Shown here one piece after another: positions 43,985 through 52,639 of a stretch of 64,000 bases of DNA; within the stretch, counting starts at the first letter, position 1, and each line of letters opens with the position of its first letter. The DNA comes from Polyangium sp. 15x6 (lineage in GTDB: Bacteria > Myxococcota_A > Polyangia > Polyangiales > Polyangiaceae). Both the position numbers and the translations under genes were made by a program. The notes under the pieces were generated by a model that was not told the origin of the DNA, ran no database searches, and saw nothing but the letters and a program-made list of their open reading frames with translations. Where the stretch lies: assembly GCF_029960785.1 (NCBI RefSeq), contig NZ_JASBQE010000015.1:1-64000 (forward strand), read 5' to 3'.

Positions 43985-46327
43985 TCATGGCGTAACCGTG
44001 AGCGTCGGAAGCTGGGTCACCTCGAAGAAGAGCCCTGCATTCGAGCCTGCGCCGTTCAGATCACAATAGGTCCACTTCGTCCCGTCGAGGCTCACCCGGT
44101 AGGCGTACCGGTACGAGCCCGAAACGGCGGGCGCGAGGAACGAGGCCTTGTATTCGTCGTCGTTGCCGATCTGCGTGTCGTAGGTGGCCGGGAAGAACTG
44201 CCAGCCGCTCTGGGTGGTGGGATTGATGCTGGCCGGGCCGAAGCCCACCTCGGCCTTCAACGTAGCGCTCGCCCCGGCGGCCTCGGTCACGCCCGCCTCG
44301 TAGACCCGACCGTAAATGACGGGCGTCATCGCCGACGCGGATACCGTCATCGAGGCCGGGGATTGCACATGGCAGGAATCGATCTCGTACGCCTGATCCG
44401 ATTCGTTGGCCGTGATGTCGCCCGCGCAGGCGCACGCGCTCACCATGCTCGCCGAATTGCGCGGCGCGACCGAGGTCGCCGCGAAGTCGGCCTTGTTGTT
44501 GTCGGTGTCGGCGCACGCGCCGGAGAGGCGTTGGATCGATTGCGCGGCGCTCGACGCTCCGGGCGCCGCGCCGCTCCCCTCGACGCAGTTCGCCGTGCTT
44601 CCATACCCCACGAAGTCCATGATCTTTGCGCCGCTGGGGCAGCCGCCGCTGAGCGCCGTGGTGGTGTTGACCAGCGCGACCTTGCCGGCCGAGGCGCTCA
44701 TGTTCGTGGTGCCCGTCGCGTCGGACATCGGCAATGCCGCGCCATTCGCGCCGCCGGCTTGCTGGATCAGGAAATAACCGCCGGGCGCGATGGTGCCGCT
44801 CAGGTTCGTCACGAGCCACGTCGTCCCGGCTGCGCTCCCGTATTGCACCGACCAGCCGGCGAGGCTCACCGAGGTGTTGCCGCGGTTGTGGAGCTCGACG
44901 AAATCGTTCTTGTACGTGGCGCCGGCGTTTCCGCCTCCGCCATAAATCTGGCTGATCACCACCGTGCTCGCGCAGGGCGCAGAGGACGGCGGCGCGACGG
45001 TGCCGAAGCCGACGCTCGACGTGTACACCGCCGCGAGCGCCGTACCGTCGGCGCCCTTGGCCGCCGTGGTGACGCGGACGCGGTACGTCGTGCCATACGA
45101 GAGCGCCGGCGACGGGGTCCACGTGGCCACGGCGCCATTGCCCGACATCACGGGCGAGGCAGAGGCGAAGCCGAGGCAGGTGACGAATCCATCGGTCGAG
45201 AGCTGGACCGTGCCGGCGCAAGGTCCGACCGTGGTCTGCGCGGTGAGCGACGTCGGATCCATGGCCCCACCGAACGTGACCGCCACCGTGGAGGTCACCG
45301 GAATGCCGGTCGCGGCGTCCTCGGGCGACGTGCCGACCACGGCCGGAGGCTCGCAGAGGCCGGCAGCGCAGAGGCCGCTCTTGCAATCCGCCGGCGCGAG
45401 ACAGCTCTCGCCCACCCCGCAGCCGGAACAACCCGCGCCGCCGCAATCGACATCCGTCTCGGAGCCATTCTTCACGCCGTCGGCGCAGCTCGCCGCCTTG
45501 CACACGCCGCTCGCGCAGACGCCGCTCGGACATTGTGCGCCGGTATTGCACTGGACGCACAGGCCGCCGCCGTTGCAGATCTTGCCTCCATCCTGGTTGC
45601 ACGCCGTGTCGGCGGCGAGCGGCGGATTGGAAGGCGCGCCGGACGTGCAGACGTCGGACGTGCAACCATTGCCGTCGACGGGCACGTCGCCGTCGTCGAC
45701 CTCGGAAGAAGTCCCGCCGGAGCCGTCGCAGATCGTCTGCACGCAATCGCCGGCCATCTGGGAAGGAAGGGGCGTGCCCGCAGCCGCATACTCGACGCCG
45801 CACACCCCCATCGCGCACACGCGGGTCTGGCACGGGGTATCCTGCCCCGGGCAATCGGTGACGGTGAGGCATTCGACGCACGCGCCCTTGCCGTCGCAGA
45901 TCGATCCGGCGTCGTCGCAGGCCGTGCCCGACGGGACGGGCGGGTTCGCACCGATGCCGCTCGTGCAGATGTCCTTCGTACACGCATTGCCGTCGACCGG
46001 CACGTCGCTGTCCTCGTGAACCGGGACCACACTTCCGGCGCCGTCGCATTGCTGCACCACGCAATCGCCCGGCTGCTGCTCGGGCGCGGGCGTGCCGGCC
46101 GGCTTGGGCGAGGTGCCGCAGGCGCCGTCGTCGCAAGTGGCTGTCACGCAAGGGTTCGCCGGGGCCGGGCAATCGTCGGGTTTCCGGCAGGACGCCCCCC
46201 CGCCCTGGCCGCCGTTTCCCCCTCCGCCGTCGGGGGGCGTCCCCTCCGCACACGCGCCGCCGAGCACAGCGAGCGCTCCCAACAAGATCGCCCTGACAAT
46301 CCTCTTCTTCATACCCTCGTCTTTCAT
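43985..46327 (-). CDS. Cys-rich lipoprotein with Big_5-like and lamin-tail domains
   Basis: This 780-residue exported lipoprotein has signal 'KKRIVRAILLGALAVLGGAC'. Cys-rich EGF-like repeats fill about 30-290 (C...DGKGACVECLTVTDC types). A bacterial Ig-like domain follows ('TSPEDAATGIPVTSTVAVTF'), then a lamin-tail domain ('VVISQIYGGGGNAGATYKND' ... 'FVELHNRGNTSVSLAGWSVQ') and a C-terminal beta domain. ATG 46327 is preferred: AAGG precedes it, whereas ATG 46312 has GAGGG too close. The start shares ATGA with the stop of the PD40 relic. Lamin-tail domains mark secreted nucleases or envelope proteins; no nuclease domain is seen here. Confidence 0.85.
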   Translation of the reverse strand: MKDEGMKKRIVRAILLGALAVLGGACAEGTPPDGGGGNGGQGGGASCRKPDDCPAPANPCVTATCDDGACGTSPKPAGTPAPEQQPGDCVVQQCDGAGSVVPVHEDSDVPVDGNACTKDICTSGIGANPPVPSGTACDDAGSICDGKGACVECLTVTDCPGQDTPCQTRVCAMGVCGVEYAAAGTPLPSQMAGDCVQTICDGSGGTSSEVDDGDVPVDGNGCTSDVCTSGAPSNPPLAADTACNQDGGKICNGGGLCVQCNTGAQCPSGVCASGVCKAASCADGVKNGSETDVDCGGAGCSGCGVGESCLAPADCKSGLCAAGLCEPPAVVGTSPEDAATGIPVTSTVAVTFGGAMDPTSLTAQTTVGPCAGTVQLSTDGFVTCLGFASASPVMSGNGAVATWTPSPALSYGTTYRVRVTTAAKGADGTALAAVYTSSVGFGTVAPPSSAPCASTVVISQIYGGGGNAGATYKNDFVELHNRGNTSVSLAGWSVQYGSAAGTTWLVTNLSGTIAPGGYFLIQQAGGANGAALPMSDATGTTNMSASAGKVALVNTTTALSGGCPSGAKIMDFVGYGSTANCVEGSGAAPGASSAAQSIQRLSGACADTDNNKADFAATSVAPRNSASMVSACACAGDITANESDQAYEIDSCHVQSPASMTVSASAMTPVIYGRVYEAGVTEAAGASATLKAEVGFGPASINPTTQSGWQFFPATYDTQIGNDDEYKASFLAPAVSGSYRYAYRVSLDGTKWTYCDLNGAGSNAGLFFEVTQLPTLTVTP

Positions 46328-46620
46328 GGTACCTTCGCGTCGACCTCGATCACGCTTCCGGGCTTTCGCGGCTCCCATCGTAGCGAATCGCCGAGCAGCG
46401 TCGAGATTCGCTTCGGCCGCCCACCATCGAGGCGCATGAGGTAGAGCCCGGGCCCTTCGCCGGAGCTGCGCGTCGAAAAGAACGCCAGGATACGGCCATC
46501 GGGGCTGCACGCGGGATACCCATTTCGACGCCACGAGATCCGTGTCCTTGCCGCTGCCCACGGCGAACACCACGCGCACGCCCTCCGAATGAAACGGAGT
46601 TGCTTTCGCATCGGCGTACC
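46324..46620 (-). pseudogene. frameshifted relic of a TolB/PD40-type beta-propeller gene
   Basis: One frame reads 'FHSEGVRVVFAVGSGKDTD'. Just downstream a second frame reads 'YPACSPDGRILAFFSTRSSG' and 'LYLMRLDGGRPKRISTLLGD', the classic PD40/TolB repeat with its SPDG motif. The two parts join only if a frame change near 46530 is allowed. The stop (46324-46326) overlaps the lipoprotein start, as in an operon. No credible start or earlier propeller blades lie upstream before the receiver gene at 46640, so only one or two of the usual six blades remain. Confidence 0.6.
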
Positions 46621-46639
46621 TCCGAAAGGGACAGGGAAT

Positions 46640-47119
46640 TCATCCGGATGTCGGGCCCACGGCGCCCGGGTGCCGGCCGGCGTTGAGCACGACCGTGCGC
46701 AGATCGTCGACATCGAAGGGTTTGTCGAACACCGCGAAGGCGCCCGCGGCGCGCGCGCGCGCGTGCGTCGCCGCGTCACCGAACGCCGTGGTCAGCACAC
46801 AGGGCGTGCGCCACCCGACCTCGCGCAGGGAGGTGAGCACGTCGAGCCCGCTCTTGCCGGGCATGCGGATATCCGAGACGATGACGTCCGGGAGGCTGTC
46901 TTCGGGCGCGTCCCGCGAGAGCACGCGCAAACGTTCGAGGAGCTGCGTGCCGCTCTCGAACTCGATCACCGTATGCCCGTCCTTGCGCAGCGCGTGCGCG
47001 AGGAGACGACGCACCTCCAGGTCGTCCTCGGCGAGGAAGACGCGCAGCGGCTCGCGGCGCCGCAGGTCTTCTCCGCCGACCGAAACGTCCCACGCCGCGC
47101 TCCATGTGCGTTGCGCCAT
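46640..47119 (-). CDS. single-domain response regulator
   Basis: This 159-residue protein is mostly one receiver domain: 'LRVFLAEDDLEVRRLLAHALRKDG' (acid pair), phospho-Asp in 'DVIVSDIRMPGKSGLDVLTS', 'CVLTTAFGD' (switch Thr) and 'VFDKPFDVDDL' (Lys). About 30 residues precede it, and no output domain follows. ATG 47119 (MAQRTWSAAWDV) is chosen; the open frame to 47338 looks non-coding. It could feed the orphan Cache kinase or another sensor; no kinase is adjacent. Confidence 0.88.
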   Translation of the reverse strand: MAQRTWSAAWDVSVGGEDLRRREPLRVFLAEDDLEVRRLLAHALRKDGHTVIEFESGTQLLERLRVLSRDAPEDSLPDVIVSDIRMPGKSGLDVLTSLREVGWRTPCVLTTAFGDAATHARARAAGAFAVFDKPFDVDDLRTVVLNAGRHPGAVGPTSG

Positions 47120-47282
47120 TCCGCTCCGCCCGACTGCAAACGGTGCGCCACATCGATCCCCGCCGAACGTCCGCCGATACGTGACGACGCGACGCGCGCG
47201 GGTGCCGTGTTTCGCGGCGCTGTCGCATTCTGCGACGGCGACGCGTTTCGTCAGTCGTTCTCGGGGAAACGAGCGAGCATCC

Positions 47283-47972
47283 TCACCGCCCCGCGATCCA
47301 CCCGTCGAACGTCCCCTCGCCGCCCGCGCTCCCGGCATCGACCTTGATCCACAAATTGAGGAATGCCGTCCCCGCCGTCCGCTCGGGGTATTTCCGGTAC
47401 GTCGCCGGCACCCGCGCCCCGAGCCCGTGGAACGTCACGATCCGCGTGCCCACGGGCGCCGCGTCGAGCGCCGCCTCCACCCGCGCCGTGTCCTCGCGAA
47501 AACGATCCTCGGTCAGCGGAATGGCGTCGTCGAGCCGCCTCGCCTCGGGGAAGATGTTCTCCTCGAAAGGATTGCAGAAGTAATAGGCTCGGTACACATC
47601 CCAATCGATGTCGTCGAGCGTGCCTCGACGCACCTCGGCCCGGCCCGCGAGCCCGAGCGCGTCGATCACCTCCATCGCGGTCTCGACGAGGGCCGCGCGA
47701 TGCTCGATGCCATGGAACACCGCGTCGGTCGTGAGGGCGCCCGTGAGGCAGAGCTTGCCCACGCCGGCGCCGACGTCGAGCACGGGGCCGCCTTCCTCGG
47801 CGAGGAGGCGGCTCACCTTGCGGGCGACGACGAGCGGCGTCCAGAAGCGTGACGAGACGCGCCGGATGGGCTCGGGGAAGAGCTGATCGAAGGCGCGATC
47901 GGAGACGGGGCGCCCCGCGCGGAGATCGCCTATCACCTGGCGGAGATCGGCGTCGAGTTCGGGGCGCGTCAT
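47283..47972 (-). CDS. class-I SAM-dependent methyltransferase
   Basis: This 229-residue cytoplasmic protein has the SAM-binding motif I 'GGPVLDVGAGVGKLCLTGAL' and the acidic motif II 'FHGIEHRAALVETAMEV', followed by 'YYFCNPFEENIF', in the place of the motif-IV NPP-type site. The substrate is unknown. ATG 47972 is 7 nt after the stop of the NlpC/P60-like gene, so the two form an operon. The frame upstream of 47972 is antisense noise. Confidence 0.85.
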   Translation of the reverse strand: MTRPELDADLRQVIGDLRAGRPVSDRAFDQLFPEPIRRVSSRFWTPLVVARKVSRLLAEEGGPVLDVGAGVGKLCLTGALTTDAVFHGIEHRAALVETAMEVIDALGLAGRAEVRRGTLDDIDWDVYRAYYFCNPFEENIFPEARRLDDAIPLTEDRFREDTARVEAALDAAPVGTRIVTFHGLGARVPATYRKYPERTAGTAFLNLWIKVDAGSAGGEGTFDGWIAGR

Positions 47973-47979
47973 GCAGGGA

Positions 47980-48351
47980 TCAGAAGCCGGTGTAGCGCAG
48001 GAACGCGTCCGGCTTCTTGCCGCCGTACGAGCCGTTCCAGTAGCCCTTCTTGTAGTTCGCCTCGGCCACACCCGTCGAGGTCTGCGAGCCGATGAACGTG
48101 CCCTGATCCGGATCGAGCACGATACCGATGTGCCCCGGCCAGTGGACGAGGTCACCGGCCTGGGGCTCGGTCACCTTCTGGAAGTAGGGCGAACTCCCGA
48201 AGTCGTTCGCCAGCATGTACGGAAACTTCGGGTTCACCGAGGCCCGCAGCACGGCGACGACGAACTGGTTGCACTTCATCTCGGCGTAGGAGATCTCGCG
48301 GCCTTGCATCCGCTCGTAGTTCCGGGCCACCTGCGCAATGTCGTATCCCAT
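47980..48351 (-). CDS. NlpC/P60-like cysteine hydrolase without signal peptide
   Basis: This 123-residue protein has 'YAEMKCNQFVVAVL', placing a Cys nucleophile at C27, and 'AGDLVHWPGHIGIVLDPDQG' with a His at 74, the spacing and motifs of NlpC/P60 or amidase-type cysteine hydrolases (GDLV.W..H.GI). It has no signal peptide, so secretion would need another route such as T6SS, or it acts inside the cell. GGGAGGA precedes ATG 48351. The downstream methyltransferase gene follows by 7 nt. No obvious immunity gene is next to it. The family call is moderate; the T6SS idea is conjecture. Confidence 0.7.
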   Translation of the reverse strand: MGYDIAQVARNYERMQGREISYAEMKCNQFVVAVLRASVNPKFPYMLANDFGSSPYFQKVTEPQAGDLVHWPGHIGIVLDPDQGTFIGSQTSTGVAEANYKKGYWNGSYGGKKPDAFLRYTGF

Positions 48352-48432
48352 GGAAGAGTCCTCCCGCTTCGCGAAGAATGGTCCAAGTTTACACGCAGAT
48401 GGCGCCGATGAAAACCCCCTTTTGGTACGTCC

Positions 48433-49536
48433 TCAGGGCAAAAGGCCGCGGAGCGCTGCGGCAAGCGCCGGCGCCGCGTCGGGCAAAGGGCCACGACAAG
48501 CACGACGCGCAGCGTCGAGGAGGACCTCGGGGCGTGATAACGCGGCGCGCGCGTGCGCTTCGTCGGTGAGCCGGACACCGAGGCCGAGCGCCTCGACGTC
48601 GTGGGCGAGGCGCACCGACTCGGGGCTGCCGAGCAGCGGGAAGACGGCGAGCGGCACGCCGGCAATGGCGGCCTCGGCGAGCGTCGAATAACCGGCCTTG
48701 GCGAGGACGAGGTCGCAGGCGCCGAAATAACTCTGCGGGTCGGGCGTGATTGCGGGGAAATGGACGAGGGGGCCGCGCGGCCGCGAATCCGGGGCGTGGG
48801 AGGGCGCGAGGAGCCGCACGCCGGAGGCCGGCGCGGAGGCCGAGAGGACGTCGTACAGGACGGCGTCGAGGCTGCCGCCGAGGCCGAGGCCGAGGAGAAG
48901 GTCGCCGTCGGAGACGCCGAGCTCGCGGCGGATGGCCGCGCGATCCCGGCGCGGGCGTCGGGCGAGGACGCCGTCCGTATCCTGAATGGCGGAGAGGCCC
49001 GCGAGGGGCATGGCGCCGAGGCGGAGGCGATACCCGAGGCACGCGCGGGCGTACGCATCGGCGAGGATGTCGTCGACGTCGGCGCCGAATCGGCCGGCAT
49101 ACATGTCGAGCCACGTGAAGTTCGAGCAAACGACGGCGGGAATGCCTGCGCGTTCGGCGGCGAGGAGCGCGGCGGCGGGGGCGTCGGCGACCACGAGCGC
49201 GGCGCCGAGGGACACGAGGCGCTCGGCCTCGGCCGCGACGAGGCGGGGGAGCTCGGCGCGCCACGCGGCGAGGGCCTCGCGGGAGCGGTCGAGGTCGAAG
49301 TCGAGGGCGCCCGCGCGCGGGGCGAGGCCGGGATCCAGCGAGGCCGCGGCGAGGTCGACGGGCGCGGCGAGGAAGGGCAAGGCGGCGCGGATCATGGGCG
49401 CGGCGGCGCCGGCGCAGAGCGTGACGGGGACGCGGTCCTCGGCGAGGCGGGCCGCGAGCGCGAGCATGCGGGCGGCGTGGCCGAAGCCGTGATCGGAGGC
49501 GTAGACGACGATACGCGCAGGGTGCGCCGCAGGCAT
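48433..49536 (-). CDS. GT-B glycosyltransferase, UGT/MurG-like
   Basis: This 367-residue soluble protein has the N-terminal Rossmann half 'RIVVYASDHGFGHAARMLALAARL' (GFGHxxR as in MurG-like and L-arabinokinase N-terminal domains) and 'AALVVADAPAAALLAAERAGIP'. In the C-terminal half is 'YFGACDLVLAKAGYSTLAEAA', the donor-site motif of GT28/GT1 enzymes. The sugar and acceptor are unknown. ATG 49536 is chosen from the start of similarity. It is divergent from the NIF3 gene, 60 bp apart. Confidence 0.85.
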   Translation of the reverse strand: MPAAHPARIVVYASDHGFGHAARMLALAARLAEDRVPVTLCAGAAAPMIRAALPFLAAPVDLAAASLDPGLAPRAGALDFDLDRSREALAAWRAELPRLVAAEAERLVSLGAALVVADAPAAALLAAERAGIPAVVCSNFTWLDMYAGRFGADVDDILADAYARACLGYRLRLGAMPLAGLSAIQDTDGVLARRPRRDRAAIRRELGVSDGDLLLGLGLGGSLDAVLYDVLSASAPASGVRLLAPSHAPDSRPRGPLVHFPAITPDPQSYFGACDLVLAKAGYSTLAEAAIAGVPLAVFPLLGSPESVRLAHDVEALGLGVRLTDEAHARAALSRPEVLLDAARRACRGPLPDAAPALAAALRGLLP

Positions 49537-49596
49537 GGCCCTCTGGTAGCGCAAAAGGGCGCGGCGTGGGCGGGCTTTGTGATAAGAGCGGAGATC

Positions 49597-50403
49597 ATGC
49601 GCCTGTCCGACGTGCTCGCCGTGTTCGAATCGATCGCTCCGCTCCGGCTCGCCGAGGGCTGGGACAACGTGGGCCTGCTCGTGGGCGACCCGGCGGCGGA
49701 GATTCGCGCGGCGCTGCTCTGCATCGATTACACGCCCGGCGTGGCGGCCGAGGCGCGCGAGAAGGGCGTGGATCTCGTGTATTCGTACCACCCGCCGATC
49801 TTCGAGGCGATGAAGCGGGTGGTTTCGCCGGGGCCGATCTTCGAGGCGATCCGGGACGGGATCGCCATTTACTCGCCGCACACGGCGCTCGACGTGGCCG
49901 AGGGCGGGACGAACGATTTCCTGGCCGACCTCCTCGGCCTCGGCCGCGGTCTGCCCGCGCGCCGTCCGATGCGCGCGCCGGGCGCGAAATTCGGTCCGGC
50001 GCCGGAAGGAGAATCGCTCGGGCTCGGGCGCATCGGCGCGCTGGAAGCGGAGGCGTCGCGGGAGGAGCTGTTCGAGCGAATCAAGCGAGGTCTCGGGATC
50101 GAGGCGCTGCTCGTGGCAGGTCCGACGACAGGAATGGTGCGCACGGTGGCAGCGAGCGCGGGGGCGGCGGGGGCGATGGTGGAGGACGCGCTCGGTCAGG
50201 GGGCAGAGCTCTACCTGACGGGCGAGATGAGGCACCACGACGCGCTGCGAGCAGCGAAGCTCGGCATGACGGTGGTGTGCGCGCTGCACTCGAACAGCGA
50301 GCGAGCCGTCCTGCCGCGCATCCGGGAGCGAATCGCCGGGTCGCTGCCGGGCCTCTCGGTGTTCGTGAGCGGGGCGGACCGGGATCCGTTCGTGGTGAGG
50401 TAA
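49597..50403 (+). CDS. NIF3-like dinuclear-metal protein of eukaryotic NIF3L1 type
   Basis: This 268-residue protein is of the NIF3/YbgI hexamer family: 'LAEGWDNVGLLVGDP', 'VYSYHPPIFEAMKRV', 'IYSPHTALDVAEGGTNDFLA', 'TGEMRHHDALRA' and 'ALHSNSER' with metal-site His and Glu. The first His of the usual bacterial HHPLIF is Tyr (YHPPIF), as I recall for human NIF3L1. It lacks the long CutA-like insert of many bacterial members. Family role is debated (GTP cyclohydrolase-1 type 2 annotations are unreliable). ATG 49597 fits; the large frame upstream is antisense to the glycosyltransferase. Confidence 0.92.
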   Translation: MRLSDVLAVFESIAPLRLAEGWDNVGLLVGDPAAEIRAALLCIDYTPGVAAEAREKGVDLVYSYHPPIFEAMKRVVSPGPIFEAIRDGIAIYSPHTALDVAEGGTNDFLADLLGLGRGLPARRPMRAPGAKFGPAPEGESLGLGRIGALEAEASREELFERIKRGLGIEALLVAGPTTGMVRTVAASAGAAGAMVEDALGQGAELYLTGEMRHHDALRAAKLGMTVVCALHSNSERAVLPRIRERIAGSLPGLSVFVSGADRDPFVVR

Positions 50404-50417
50404 CCAAACTCACGCCC

Positions 50418-50760
50418 CGACCCGTCTCGCGCCGATATCGGAAGGTCGAACCGCCGGACGACCCTTCCTCGCCGGAACAACGGTTCCGTTTTTTGTCGCC
50501 CGACCCTTCCTTCCCAAAAAACGGAAGGCTCAGCGGCGTCACGACCCTTCCTTTCCGGACCGCGCCTCCCCTCGGCGCGCCGCGGACCGGTCTGGCGCCG
50601 GTTCGGCCTCCCTTTTTTTCGCAGGCGACCCTCCGGCGGCGGATTTGGCAAAGGCCTTCCGCACAAAAGACGGGTCGCGAGGCGATTCAGGGAACCGTTG
50701 TTTCGTCGAGGAAGGGTCGAACGCGGGATCGGGAGTCCGATATCGGGCGAAGACGGGTCG
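50418..50760. repeat. paired inverted intergenic element, family B
   Basis: The 388-bp gap between the convergent NIF3 and amine-oxidase genes contains two reversed copies of one 70-bp arm: 50418-50487 and 50691-50760. By hand 55 of 70 positions match, with the blocks CGACCCGTCT, CCGATATCGG, CGACCCTTCCTCG and AACAACGGTTCC at equal offsets. The 203-bp centre repeats the CGACCCTTCCT block at least twice more and contains two T-rich runs (near 50490 and 50616). It shares no sequence with families A or C. Nothing coding is seen. Confidence 0.8.
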
Positions 50761-50791
50761 AAACGCTTCTCGAGTCCCCTGCCCCCCGTCC

Positions 50792-52396
50792 TCAGCCAGC
50801 CTTTTCAGGGGCGGCGGGAAGAGGCGGAATGCCGAGCTTGCCAAGCACGATGTCGGCGGTCTGCAAGGCGCCCTCCACCCATCCCTGGGCATCGGAATAA
50901 GCCTCGCCGCAGATGTACACCGGCGCGTCGCCGACCGGCTGGGTGATCCGATCGCGCACATCCGCGCTCTTCACCCCGACGTTCCAGCTGTTCCAGCCGC
51001 CGCCATAAGGATCGTCGCCCCAGTCCATGTACGCCGCCTCCTGGACCTCTGGCGTGTACGAAAGTCCGTGCACCACGGCGAGCTGGCGCTCGATCTCCTT
51101 CACCATGCCCTCGGGCGCCGCGTGCGCCTTCCACTCGGGCTCCATATCGTCGCCGCGCCCCGCGCTCTCGCGTACCCCCTTGAACTTTTTCTTCTCCGGC
51201 ACGAGCTTCGCGAGCTTCTGCCAGCCGCGGCCGCGCTTGTCGCGGAAGCTATCCCAGAAGCCAATGTTGTTTCCGTCGTCGTAGCTCGCCAGGAGCATCG
51301 CCGGGCCCTGCTCGACCGCCTTGCCTTCGCGGGTCGGCCAGTAATACGTCTGCCGCACCGGCAGATCGGTCGTCGTGCGGCCCGTTTGCACGCCGGCGGG
51401 CCGCCACCACGGGTACTGGTACGTGGTGAAGAGCTTGAAGAGCGGTTGCGGGGTGACGGAGCGGATCAGCTTGTCCACCGATTCCCTCCGCAAAAACTCG
51501 CTCCCCTCCGCGAGCAGCTCCAAGGACCGGCGCGGCATGGCCAGAATCAACGCTTTCGCGGTGATCGGCGGGCGGTCGCTGAATTCCACCTGCACGCTCC
51601 CGTCCGTCACCTCGAAGCCTTTGACCCGCGCCCCGAGCTGGATCGTGCCGCCCGCCGCCTTGAACCGCTCGGCGAGGGTCAAAGGCACCTGCTGGAAGCC
51701 TTGCTTGAACCCCTCGTAATGGGGCGTGATGCCGAAATCCGTCAGATACCAGGGAATCGCGTCCGCCGCGTTCCAGTTGTTGATCGTCGACTGGTATCCG
51801 CCGGCGGCGAGGGCAAGCTGATAAGCCTCCCCGCTCATCACGCGGGCGAGCACCTCCCAGAACCCCTGCTCGTGGAGCGGCTTGCCGTCGAAGGTGGCCC
51901 GGCGGGCCATCTCGTGGCGCTGCTCGTCGTTCAGATCCGGATTCGTGATTCCAGGCACGATTTGTTCGATCGCGCTGACCACGATGGCCCCGGCGGTCTT
52001 CCCGTGCTCCTGAAAACGCAGGCGGTAGGGCACCTTGGCCGGCTCGACCTCGAAGTCGTCGAGCCGCAGGTGGGTGCCGCGAAGGTAAGCGATGTTCGCG
52101 GGGGCGTCGACGGGGAAGTCATAGGTCTCGATCTTCTGCTCGGCGTCCTTGTTGAGCTCGTAGAGGAGGTTGACGATGCGCTTCTGCACCGAGGGCAGGA
52201 TACGCATGCCCCCGAGCTCGGCCTTGGCAAGGCCGGGGGCTCCGGGCGGGGTTACCGAGAGGAGGCGGCCGCCAATGCGATGGCTCGCCTCGAGCACCAC
52301 CACGCGCTTCTGTTTCTCGGTCGCGAGTCGCCATGCGGCATACACGCCGGAGACGCCTCCTCCCACGATGGCCACGTCGAAGATGGAATCACTCAT
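50792..52396 (-). CDS. flavin-dependent amine oxidase (L-amino-acid oxidase type)
   Basis: This 534-residue FAD enzyme has dinucleotide motif 'DVAIVGGGVSGVYAAWRL' at the N-terminus, 'VLEASHRIGGRL', the monoamine-oxidase family GMR region 'AELGGMRILPSVQKRI' and the C-terminal FAD motif 'PVYICGEAYSDAQGWVEGAL'. It oxidises an amine or amino acid to an imine with H2O2 release; no signal peptide is seen. The substrate is unknown. It lies 243 bp downstream of, and on the same strand as, the heme-barrel gene. AAGGACAG precedes ATG 52396. Confidence 0.92.
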   Translation of the reverse strand: MSDSIFDVAIVGGGVSGVYAAWRLATEKQKRVVVLEASHRIGGRLLSVTPPGAPGLAKAELGGMRILPSVQKRIVNLLYELNKDAEQKIETYDFPVDAPANIAYLRGTHLRLDDFEVEPAKVPYRLRFQEHGKTAGAIVVSAIEQIVPGITNPDLNDEQRHEMARRATFDGKPLHEQGFWEVLARVMSGEAYQLALAAGGYQSTINNWNAADAIPWYLTDFGITPHYEGFKQGFQQVPLTLAERFKAAGGTIQLGARVKGFEVTDGSVQVEFSDRPPITAKALILAMPRRSLELLAEGSEFLRRESVDKLIRSVTPQPLFKLFTTYQYPWWRPAGVQTGRTTTDLPVRQTYYWPTREGKAVEQGPAMLLASYDDGNNIGFWDSFRDKRGRGWQKLAKLVPEKKKFKGVRESAGRGDDMEPEWKAHAAPEGMVKEIERQLAVVHGLSYTPEVQEAAYMDWGDDPYGGGWNSWNVGVKSADVRDRITQPVGDAPVYICGEAYSDAQGWVEGALQTADIVLGKLGIPPLPAAPEKAG

Positions 52397-52639
52397 GCCA
52401 CTGTCCTTTCTCGATGTTACGCTGTACGGCGGGTTCAGGAGACGAACTGGGGTCCGTGCCGCCTCGGGCCAGACGTGTCGCTCGGGTCGCGCCCTCACCG
52501 CGGCTGCCGAGGACTGCGGCGGCGTCGGGGCGATGTGGACATCGAACACGGGCGATCGACGGAAGCCTCCGGCGCACGACGATTGTCGCACGATTCGCGG
52601 AACGCGGGCGGACGCGGCCGACACGTCCCGCCCGTGGGC

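Noticed and set aside
43886-46444. 852-codon plus-strand frame
   Set aside because: Antisense to the lamin-tail lipoprotein; Ala/Arg/His-rich filler.
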